7,096 nucleotides of DNA from an uncultured Lachnospiraceae bacterium (GTDB lineage Bacteria > Bacillota > Clostridia > Lachnospirales > Lachnospiraceae): positions 1-7,096 of the forward strand of contig CACXFD010000192.1 in NCBI GenBank assembly GCA_902766845.1. Reading direction: 5' to 3'. Positions within the stretch are counted from its first letter, which is position 1. Every line of letters starts with the position of its first letter. Of this stretch, positions 1-4,770 are shown piece by piece. The notes below the pieces were generated by a model. The model saw only the letters and a list, made by a program, of their open reading frames with translations. It did not search any database and was not told the DNA's origin. The position numbers and the translations under genes were made by a program.

Positions 1-56
1 ACGCCCGCATCTGCAAGGACGGGCCGGTCTTTGCGGCAGAGGAGGTCATCCTGTGA
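1..56 (+). CDS. pyrK: Dihydroorotate dehydrogenase B electron-transfer subunit PyrK, C-terminal end (partial)
   Basis: The window opens inside a gene whose last 17 codons (first complete codon at 3) read ARICKDGPVFAAEEVIL, followed by TGA at 54-56. This is the typical end of PyrK, the FAD and [2Fe-2S] subunit that passes electrons from the PyrD flavin to NAD+. In the characterised Lactococcus enzyme the fourth cluster cysteine lies 13 residues from the C-terminus. The Cys here is also followed by exactly 13 residues, so it should be that ligand. The FAD and NAD domains and the other three ligands lie upstream of the window. The stop overlaps the pyrD start (GTGA), and pyrK-pyrD pairing is the standard arrangement for the class 1B enzyme. 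Identification rests on a short stretch plus the neighbour. Confidence 0.85.
   Translation, partial: ARICKDGPVFAAEEVIL
41..46 (+). promoter_or_regulatory. Ribosome binding site of pyrD (selects the GTG start)
   Basis: GGAGGT lies inside the last codons of pyrK, with 6 nt between it and the GTG at 53. No ATG is available nearby and the protein aligns from its normal N-terminus at this GTG, so this site decides the non-ATG start. Its place inside pyrK and the 4-nt overlap of the two genes imply translational coupling, which suits two subunits of one complex. Confidence 0.8.
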
Positions 57-964
57 GACAGCCGGATCTGAGCATCACATTCTGCGGCGTCCCGTGGAAG
101 AACCCGGTGACGACCTGCTCCGGCACCTTCGGGTCCGGGATGGAATACGGAGACTATACGGACCTGTCGGCGCTCGGCGCGGTCACCACGAAAGGCGTGG
201 CGCCGGTGCCGTGGGCCGGCAACCCGACGCCGCGCGTGGCGGAGACGCCGGCCGGCATGCTGAACGCGATCGGCCTGCAGAACCCCGGGATCGAGGTGTT
301 CTGCGAGCGGGATCTTCCGTTCCTTTCGCAGTTCGACACACGGATCATCGTGAATGTCTGCGGTCACACCGCGGAGGAATACGAAGCCGTCGCGGAGCGC
401 CTCGCGCAGGAGCCTGTGGACCTGCTGGAGATCAACATCTCGTGTCCCAACGTCCGGAGCGGCGGCATCGCCTTCGGGACGGATCCGAAGGCCGTGGAGC
501 AGATCACGCGGCGCGTGAAGGAGAAAGCGCGCCAGCCCGTGATCATGAAGCTGTCCCCGAACGTAACGGATATCGCGGAGATGGCCCGCGCCGCGGAGAG
601 CGGCGGAGCCGACGCGGTCTCGCTGATCAATACGCTGACCGGCATGAAGATCGATGTGGAGCGGCGCGCGTTCGCGCTCGCGAACCGCACGGGCGGGCTG
701 TCCGGCCCGGCCATCCACCCGGTCGCGGTGCGCATGGTCTGGCAGGCCGCGCAGGCCGTCCGGATCCCGATCCTCGGCATGGGCGGGGTGCAGACCGCGC
801 AGGACGCGCTCGAGCTGATCCTGGCCGGGGCATCGGCCGTGGCCGTCGGAACGGCCACGTTTGCGGATCCGCAGACCGCGCAGCACGTGATCGACGGGAT
901 CCGCGACTATATGGAACGGCATCAGGTCGAACGGATCGCAGACCTGGTCGGCGCGGTGCGCTGA
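53..964 (+). CDS. pyrD: Dihydroorotate dehydrogenase, class 1B catalytic subunit (PyrD/PyrDB)
   Basis: This cytosolic FMN enzyme oxidises dihydroorotate to orotate, the fourth step of UMP synthesis, and passes electrons to NAD+ through PyrK. The 303 residues match the usual class 1B length and the TIM-barrel family pattern. Visible motifs are the N-terminal NPVTTCSGTFG (17-27), the active-site NISCPNVRSGGIAFG (128-142) with presumed catalytic base Cys131, MKLSPN (165-170), NTLTGMKIDVERR (193-205), GGLSGPAIHPVAVR (214-227) and the phosphate-binding GMGG (242-245) and VGTATF (265-270). The SGGIAFG form after SCPN distinguishes class 1B from the fumarate-using class 1A, whose loop reads PGKPQ. 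The GTG start overlaps the pyrK stop by 4 nt. The adjacent pyrK end supports an NAD-dependent heterotetramer. Nothing looks damaged. Confidence 0.97.
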   Translation: MRQPDLSITFCGVPWKNPVTTCSGTFGSGMEYGDYTDLSALGAVTTKGVAPVPWAGNPTPRVAETPAGMLNAIGLQNPGIEVFCERDLPFLSQFDTRIIVNVCGHTAEEYEAVAERLAQEPVDLLEINISCPNVRSGGIAFGTDPKAVEQITRRVKEKARQPVIMKLSPNVTDIAEMARAAESGGADAVSLINTLTGMKIDVERRAFALANRTGGLSGPAIHPVAVRMVWQAAQAVRIPILGMGGVQTAQDALELILAGASAVAVGTATFADPQTAQHVIDGIRDYMERHQVERIADLVGAVR

Positions 965-997
965 CCGGACAGGCAGGCGGCGCCGCACCCGCGCGGA

Positions 998-1015
998 CCG
1001 GACATGCGTGTCCGG
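998..1015 (+). other. Perfect 7-bp hairpin in the pyrD-pyrE spacer
   Basis: CCGGACA, loop TGCG, TGTCCGG form a perfect 7-bp GC-rich stem in the 84-bp spacer, 20 nt upstream of the pyrE ribosome binding site. No T-run follows, so it does not look like an intrinsic terminator. It could be an RNA-stability or processing element, or chance in a GC-rich spacer. An ATG at 1004 inside this hairpin is in frame with pyrE but has no ribosome binding site. Confidence 0.45.
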
Positions 1016-1034
1016 CCGGGCGTTATAAGGCAGG

Positions 1035-1042
1035 AAAGGAGA
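1035..1042 (+). promoter_or_regulatory. Ribosome binding site of pyrE (selects the ATG at 1049)
   Basis: AAAGGAGA lies 6 nt upstream of the ATG at 1049. The reading frame stays open back to an ATG at 1004, but that codon sits inside a hairpin without a Shine-Dalgarno sequence, and the 15 extra residues would not belong to PyrE. The same octamer, with the same spacing, precedes purD at 4753-4760. Confidence 0.8.
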
Positions 1043-1048
1043 CATCGC

Positions 1049-1726
1049 ATGGAACGCTACAAAGAGGAATTCATCGAATTCATGGTCGAGAGCGGCGTGC
1101 TCCGCTTCGGCGAGTTCACGCTCAAGAGCGGCCGCAAATCCCCGTTCTTCATGAACGCGGGCCTGTACGTGACGGGAAGCCAGCTGCGGCGCCTCGGCGC
1201 GTTCTACGCGCGGGCCATCGAGCACACGTACGGACTGGATTTCGACGTGCTGTTCGGGCCGGCTTACAAGGGCATCCCGCTCAGCGTCGCCGCGTCGATG
1301 GCGATCAGCGAGCTCTATCAGAAGGAGGTCCGCTATACCTCCAACCGCAAGGAAGAAAAGGATCACGGCGACAGCGGCATCCTGCTCGGCAGTCCGCTGC
1401 ATGACGGCGACCGCGTCGTGATCATCGAGGACGTGACCACCTCGGGCAAGAGCATCGAGGAGACGTATCCGATCCTGCGCGCGCAGGCGGATGTGGAGGT
1501 CAGGGGGCTCATGGTGTCGCTGAACCGCTGCGAGCGCGGGCGCACCGAAAAGAGCGCGATGCAGGAGATCACCGAGACCTATGGCTTCCCGGCGTCGGCC
1601 ATCGTGTCGATGGACGAGGCCGTGGAGTACCTGTACGGCCGGAGCATCGGCGGGAAGGTCCTGATCGGAGAAAAGGAAAAACAGGCGATCGACGCGTACT
1701 ATGAGCAGTACGGAGCCGCACGCTGA
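1049..1726 (+). CDS. pyrE: Orotate phosphoribosyltransferase
   Basis: PyrE joins orotate to PRPP to give orotidine 5'-monophosphate and pyrophosphate in the cytosol, the fifth step of UMP synthesis; it normally acts as a dimer with shared active sites. The 225-residue product shows the family features in order: the N-terminal TLKSGRKSPFF (24-34), which contacts orotate; GPAYKGIPL (70-78); the flexible catalytic loop around NRKEEKDHG (99-107) with its lysines; and the PRPP signature VVIIEDVTTSGKS (123-135), with the acidic pair Glu127-Asp128. The 225-residue length and the KEEKDHGDSG loop resemble the longer PyrE form found in Clostridia and proteobacteria rather than the B. subtilis form. It follows pyrD after 84 bp, as often in pyr operons. 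I chose ATG 1049 over 1004 because of the ribosome binding site. The OMP decarboxylase gene pyrF is not in the window. Confidence 0.97.
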   Translation: MERYKEEFIEFMVESGVLRFGEFTLKSGRKSPFFMNAGLYVTGSQLRRLGAFYARAIEHTYGLDFDVLFGPAYKGIPLSVAASMAISELYQKEVRYTSNRKEEKDHGDSGILLGSPLHDGDRVVIIEDVTTSGKSIEETYPILRAQADVEVRGLMVSLNRCERGRTEKSAMQEITETYGFPASAIVSMDEAVEYLYGRSIGGKVLIGEKEKQAIDAYYEQYGAAR

Positions 1727-1770
1727 GGATACAGGGGCTTACGAGGCCTGAAACAGGAGAGCGGGACGGA

Positions 1771-1810
1771 GACCGGCCCGCATCGGACGGCCGGCGGGGC
1801 CGGCGCGGTC
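1771..1810 (+). other. Imperfect GC-rich hairpin upstream of the small membrane-protein gene
   Basis: GACCG (1771-1775) can pair with CGGTC (1806-1810). Inside it GCCCGC (1776-1781) can pair with GCGGGGC (1794-1800) with one bulged G and a 12-nt loop; 1801-1805 stay unpaired. No T-run follows, so it is a poor intrinsic terminator candidate. The rest of the 102-bp spacer after pyrE shows no promoter or further gene that I can support. In sequence this rich in G and C, pairing of this quality can arise by chance. Confidence 0.3.
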
Positions 1811-1828
1811 CGGAAAGGCAGGATGAGC

Positions 1829-1978
1829 ATGGAAAAGATCTATAAGAGCATGAAAGTGAGCGGGGCCGCGTCCATCGCGATCGGGGTCGTGACCCTCGTG
1901 ATCGGCGTGGCGGCGGGGGTGCTGAACATCGTCGTCGGAGCCGTTCTGCTGAAGAACAAGTCAGACATCACGTTCTGA
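1829..1978 (+). CDS. Small hydrophobic membrane protein of unknown function (49 aa)
   Basis: This short gene encodes a positively charged N-terminus (MEKIYKSMK), an uninterrupted hydrophobic stretch from about residue 12 to 41, and a polar end with lysines (LLKNKSDITF). At about 30 residues the hydrophobic part could be one long tilted helix or two short ones. Glycines 12, 19, 26 and glycines 30, 37 are spaced by seven, a pattern suited to close helix packing. I have a recollection of similar ~50-residue proteins next to pyr genes in Lachnospiraceae, but no function and no verified family name. Codon use matches the neighbours, and the next gene starts 7 nt after the stop. AGGA (1820-1823) serves the ATG at 1829; an ATG at 1823 would add two residues and has AAAGG 4 nt upstream, so the start is uncertain by two codons. 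Confidence 0.72.
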   Translation: MEKIYKSMKVSGAASIAIGVVTLVIGVAAGVLNIVVGAVLLKNKSDITF

Positions 1979-1985
1979 GACGGCT

Positions 1986-2495
1986 ATGGCGGAAGAGAAG
2001 AAAACAGCCGAACGGCCGCTCTCGTCCGAGCTGGAGCAGGAACTGGAACGGGAGATCGAGACCGATGAGCGGATCCGCGATCTCGCGGACATCCTCGGGG
2101 ACCGCGTCACGCAGATCGAGCAGACGGAGCCGAAGGAGGAGCGGGATCCGGAGGCGATTCTGAGGGATCCGCGCTTCGCGGCCGGCAGGGAGACGTTTTC
2201 CGACCGCGTGGCGGCCTGGGACGGGAAGAACGCGCTCGTGAGCCTGATCGCGGCCGCACTGTCCCTGCTGCTTCTGGCCGGCAGCTTCGTCCGGACGCTG
2301 ATGACGCACGGACAGGTCGGGAGCGCCTTCGGCGCGGTGCCTGTGATCGGGGCGCTGGCCGCGCTGTACGCGGTCGTTTTCGGCGCCGTGTCGGTCCACC
2401 GGAAGGAAAGAAGGATGAAGGCCGGCATCGCCGGCTTCGCGTCCGGAGTCGTCTTTTTCGCGGCGTACGCGGCCGTGTTCGCAGCCGGCGTATAA
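1986..2495 (+). CDS. Predicted three-span membrane protein with acidic N-terminal region (169 aa), unknown function
   Basis: I do not recognise this protein with confidence. Residues 1-60 are highly charged and mostly acidic, with a heptad-like helical stretch (about 12-45, LEQELEREIETDERIRDL), so a cytoplasmic coiled coil is plausible. Residues 71-80 form a linker, and three hydrophobic segments follow at about 83-101, 112-136 and 146-168. The basic loop HRKERRMK (138-145) between spans 2 and 3 predicts, by the positive-inside rule, that this loop and the N-terminus share the cytoplasmic side only if one segment does not fully cross, so topology is uncertain. The C-terminal half loosely resembles small three-span proteins annotated as DUF6142 in Clostridia, which I could not check. 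It starts 7 nt after the 49-aa gene, without a clear Shine-Dalgarno sequence, suggesting coupled translation. Base composition matches the neighbours. Confidence 0.78.
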   Translation: MAEEKKTAERPLSSELEQELEREIETDERIRDLADILGDRVTQIEQTEPKEERDPEAILRDPRFAAGRETFSDRVAAWDGKNALVSLIAAALSLLLLAGSFVRTLMTHGQVGSAFGAVPVIGALAALYAVVFGAVSVHRKERRMKAGIAGFASGVVFFAAYAAVFAAGV

Positions 2496-2520
2496 AAGCG
2501 GACCGCCGCTCGGCCGGATA

Positions 2521-2549
2521 CCGGCGGGCTTCAAAAGCCCCGGGGCCGG
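2521..2549 (+). other. Bulged hairpin in the spacer before purE
   Basis: GGGCTT (2526-2531), loop CAA, AAGCCC (2535-2540) form a perfect 6-bp stem. CCGGC (2521-2525) can extend it by pairing with GCCGG (2545-2549) across a 4-nt bulge. No T-run follows, so a Rho-independent terminator is not supported. It lies 25 nt after the stop of the membrane-protein gene and could mark the pyr/pur boundary as a processing or stability element. A second, weaker 5-bp stem is GCCCC (2583-2587) with GGGGC (2593-2597). I see no purine-riboswitch core, PurR-type operator or convincing -35/-10 pair in 2496-2630. Confidence 0.4.
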
Positions 2550-2630
2550 CAGCGGCTTTGACCCGGAACACAGACCGGCACAGCCCCCTTCCGGGGCGCG
2601 GGCCGGAACGATCCAAGAAAGGACAGAAGG

Positions 2631-3128
2631 ATGGCAAAACGAGTCAGTATCGTGATGGGAAGCGATTCCGACCTGCCGGTCATGGAAAAAGCGGCCGGGA
2701 TCCTGCAGGAGTTCGGGATCGGCTATGAGATGCGGGTCCTTTCCGCTCACCGCACGCCTGAAGAGACGTCCGAGTACGCGCGCACCGCGGCCGGACGCGG
2801 CTTTGCGGTGATCATCGCGGGAGCCGGCATGTCGGCGGCCCTGCCGGGCGTCGTGGCGGCGCAGACCGAGCTGCCGGTCATCGGCGTGCCGGTCTACGGA
2901 CAGAAGCTGGGGGGCGTGGACGCGCTCTATGCGATCGCGCAGATGCCGCCGGGCGTGCCGGTCGCGTCGGTCGGGATCGACGCCGCGGTGAACGCGGCCC
3001 TGCTGGCCGTGCGGATCCTCGCGCTGTCGGATCCGGAGCTGGTCAAAAAGCTGGAGGCGTACCGTGACAGCGCGCGGGAGAAAGTCCTGAATAAGGACCG
3101 GATGATGCAGGAAAAGGCAGCGGAATAA
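2631..3128 (+). CDS. purE: PurE-family phosphoribosylaminoimidazole carboxylase / N5-CAIR mutase
   Basis: PurE acts at the CAIR-forming step of purine synthesis: class I enzymes move the carboxylate of N5-CAIR (made by PurK), class II enzymes carboxylate AIR directly with CO2. The 165-residue product has the single-domain PurE fold signatures: MGSDSD (9-14), SAHRTPEET (38-46) with His40, the second active-site loop GAGMSAALPG (64-73), LPVIGVPV (81-88) and GGVDALYAIAQMPPGVPVA (94-112). SAHRTP and the overall pattern are class I. However, the class I loop normally reads GAGGAAHLPG, and the histidine is Ala70 here, as in the class II loop SNALSG. No purK is present in the window. The true reaction is therefore open. 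AAAGGA (2618-2623) lies 7 nt before the start. It heads the pur gene group. Confidence 0.95.
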   Translation: MAKRVSIVMGSDSDLPVMEKAAGILQEFGIGYEMRVLSAHRTPEETSEYARTAAGRGFAVIIAGAGMSAALPGVVAAQTELPVIGVPVYGQKLGGVDALYAIAQMPPGVPVASVGIDAAVNAALLAVRILALSDPELVKKLEAYRDSAREKVLNKDRMMQEKAAE

Positions 3129-3154
3129 GGCCGGAACAGGTCAGAGGAGGTTTC

Positions 3155-4180
3155 ATGGATTACAGGAGTGCCGGAGTCGATATCGAGGCGGGGTACCGTT
3201 CGGTCGAACTCATGAAGGAACATGTGCGCCGGACCATGCGTCCGGAGGTCCTCGGAGGCCTCGGAGGCTTTTCCGGGGCATTCTCGCTCGCGAAGATCAA
3301 AGAGATGAAAGACCCGGTCCTGCTGTCCGGCACGGACGGCGTCGGGACCAAGCTCCAGCTCGCGTTCCTGATGGACCGCCATGACACGATCGGCATCGAC
3401 TGCGTGGCGATGTGCGTGAACGACGTGATCTGTGCGGGCGGCGAGCCGCTGTTCTTCCTGGACTATATCGCCTGCGGAAAGAACGTGCCCGAGAAGATCG
3501 CGCAGATCGTGAGCGGTGTGGCCGAGGGCTGCCGGCAGGCCGGCGCGGCCCTGATCGGCGGAGAGACCGCGGAGCATCCGGGCCTGATGCCGGAAGAAGA
3601 ATACGACCTGGCCGGCTTTGCGGTCGGCGTGGCGGAGAAGGACCGGATGATCACCGGCGAGACCATCGCGGACGGCGATACGCTGATCGGCATCGCCTCG
3701 AGCGGCGTCCATTCGAACGGGTTCTCGCTCGTGCGCAAGGTCTTCCCGATGACGCGGGAAGCGCTGGACACCTATGAAGAGTCGCTCGGCGAGACGCTCG
3801 GCGAGGCCCTGCTGCGGCCTACGCGGATCTACGTGAAGGCCCTGCAGGCCGTCATGGAGTCCGGCATCGTGATCAAGGGCTGCAGTCATATCACGGGCGG
3901 CGGCTTCTATGAAAACATCCCGCGGATGCTCCCGGACGGCATGCGCGCGTACGTGAAGAAGGACAGCTATCCGGTCCCGCCGATCTTCGGGCTCCTCGCG
4001 GAGCGCGGACAGATCGCGGAGCCGATGATGTACAACACCTACAACATGGGCCTGGGCATGGTCCTGTGCGTGGCGCCGGAACAGGCCCAGGATGCGCTGG
4101 CCGCCCTGGAAGCGGCCGGCGAGAAGGCCTGGATCGTGGGCTCCGTGCAGGCCGGAGAGAAAGGCGTGACCGTATGCTGA
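3155..4180 (+). CDS. purM: Phosphoribosylformylglycinamidine cyclo-ligase (AIR synthetase)
   Basis: PurM uses ATP to close the imidazole ring, turning FGAM into AIR, the substrate of the PurE step; it is a cytosolic homodimer of the PurM/PurL/SelD/ThiL/HypE ATP-binding family. The 341 residues match the usual length. Motifs in order are the N-terminal YRSAGVDIEAG (3-13), the nucleotide and metal-binding GTDGVGTKL (59-67), CVNDVICAGGEPLFFLDY (87-104), GGETAEHPG (135-143), the glycine-rich SSGVHSNGFSLVR (182-194), SHITGGGFYENIPRM (244-258) and MYNTYNMGLGM (292-302). A strong AGAGGAGG (3143-3150) lies 4 nt before the ATG, 26 bp after purE. The stop overlaps the purN start by 7 nt, so the two are probably translated together. 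No anomaly is visible. Confidence 0.98.
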   Translation: MDYRSAGVDIEAGYRSVELMKEHVRRTMRPEVLGGLGGFSGAFSLAKIKEMKDPVLLSGTDGVGTKLQLAFLMDRHDTIGIDCVAMCVNDVICAGGEPLFFLDYIACGKNVPEKIAQIVSGVAEGCRQAGAALIGGETAEHPGLMPEEEYDLAGFAVGVAEKDRMITGETIADGDTLIGIASSGVHSNGFSLVRKVFPMTREALDTYEESLGETLGEALLRPTRIYVKALQAVMESGIVIKGCSHITGGGFYENIPRMLPDGMRAYVKKDSYPVPPIFGLLAERGQIAEPMMYNTYNMGLGMVLCVAPEQAQDALAALEAAGEKAWIVGSVQAGEKGVTVC

Positions 4181-4770
4181 GAGTCGTCGTGCTGGTCTCC
4201 GGAGGCGGGACCAACCTGCAGGCGCTGATCGACGGCGTGCAGAGCGGGCGGATCGAAGACGCGCAGATCGTCGGCGTGATCTCGAACAACGCGGGCGCGT
4301 TTGCGCTCGAGCGGGCCCGCCGGGCCGGGATCCCGGGCTTTTGCGTTTCTCCGAAGGAATACGCGGAGCGGGCGGAGTTTCACCGGGCCCTGCTCGAAAA
4401 ACTGGCCGGACTGGAACCGGACCTGATCGTGCTGGCGGGCTTCCTGGTCAACATCCCGCCCGAGATGGTGCAGACCTACCGCGGGCGGATCATCAACATC
4501 CATCCGTCGCTGATCCCGTCGTTCTGCGGCAAGGGCTATTACGGGCTGAAGGTCCATGAGGCGGCGCTCGCGCGCGGCGTCAAGGTGACCGGCGCCACGG
4601 TCCACGTGGTGGACGAGGGAACGGACACCGGCCGGATCCTGCTGCAGAAGGCCGTGGAGGTGAAAGAGGGCGATACGCCCGAGATCCTGCAGCGGCGCGT
4701 GATGGAAGAGGCGGAGTGGCAGATCCTGCCCGAAGCCGTGGCCCGCATTGCGAAAGGAGAGCTGTTATGA
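4174..4770 (+). CDS. purN: Phosphoribosylglycinamide formyltransferase (10-formyl-THF dependent)
   Basis: PurN moves a formyl group from 10-formyltetrahydrofolate to GAR, giving FGAR, the third step of purine synthesis. The 198-residue cytosolic protein begins with the phosphate-binding loop LVSGGGTNLQAL (7-18). The catalytic triad of the family can be placed as Asn108 and His110 in INIHPSLIPSF (107-117) and Asp151 in DEGTDTGRI (147-155). LAGF (87-90) belongs to the folate site. The insertion CGKGYYGLKVHEAAL (118-132) is the form common in Clostridia, replacing the shorter loop of the E. coli enzyme. The start ATG lies within the end of purM, with AAAGG (4160-4164) 9 nt upstream; an in-frame ATG at 4066 would run deep inside purM and is not credible. 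The stop overlaps the purD start by 4 nt (ATGA). Confidence 0.97.
   Translation: MLRVVVLVSGGGTNLQALIDGVQSGRIEDAQIVGVISNNAGAFALERARRAGIPGFCVSPKEYAERAEFHRALLEKLAGLEPDLIVLAGFLVNIPPEMVQTYRGRIINIHPSLIPSFCGKGYYGLKVHEAALARGVKVTGATVHVVDEGTDTGRILLQKAVEVKEGDTPEILQRRVMEEAEWQILPEAVARIAKGELL
4753..4760 (+). promoter_or_regulatory. Ribosome binding site of purD (selects the ATG at 4767)
   Basis: AAAGGAGA lies 6 nt before the ATG at 4767. The frame is open back to an ATG at 4716 inside purN, but that start lacks such a site, and PurD normally begins directly with the MKILIVGSGGREH nucleotide-binding strand. The site lies in the last codons of purN. Confidence 0.8.

Noticed and set aside
1023..1028. TTATAA as a -10 box before pyrE
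   Set aside because: No matching -35 element upstream; it sits next to the pyrE ribosome binding site within the operon.
1004..1048. Longer pyrE start at ATG 1004
   Set aside because: It lies inside a hairpin, has no Shine-Dalgarno sequence, and adds residues absent from PyrE; ATG 1049 has a good site.
31..1404. Very long open frame (457 codons) on the + strand across pyrD and pyrE
   Set aside because: It runs in another frame over two well-recognised genes, is arginine/glycine/alanine-rich with no family motif, and lies open only because GC-rich codons rarely give stops in that frame.
2521..2549. Intrinsic terminator between the pyr and pur groups
   Set aside because: The stem is not followed by a T-run, which the model requires.
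2558..2586. Possible -35 box (TTGACC at 2558) for a purE promoter
   Set aside because: No A/T-rich -10 hexamer lies at 16-18 bp spacing; the sequence there is GC-rich.
1968..2750. Antisense open frames (260 and 155 codons) opposite the 169-aa membrane protein
   Set aside because: The + strand reading has a charged helix followed by three clean hydrophobic segments and fits the operon direction; the antisense readings are Arg/Ser/Pro-rich and cross into purE.
2927..3889. Antisense open frame of 320 codons opposite purE and purM
   Set aside because: Low-quality His/Arg/Asp-rich translation, complementary to conserved PurM motifs; a typical shadow in GC-rich DNA.
4716..4766. Longer purD start at ATG 4716
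   Set aside because: It would overlap purN by over 50 nt and add 17 unrelated residues before the normal MKILIVGSGGREH start.
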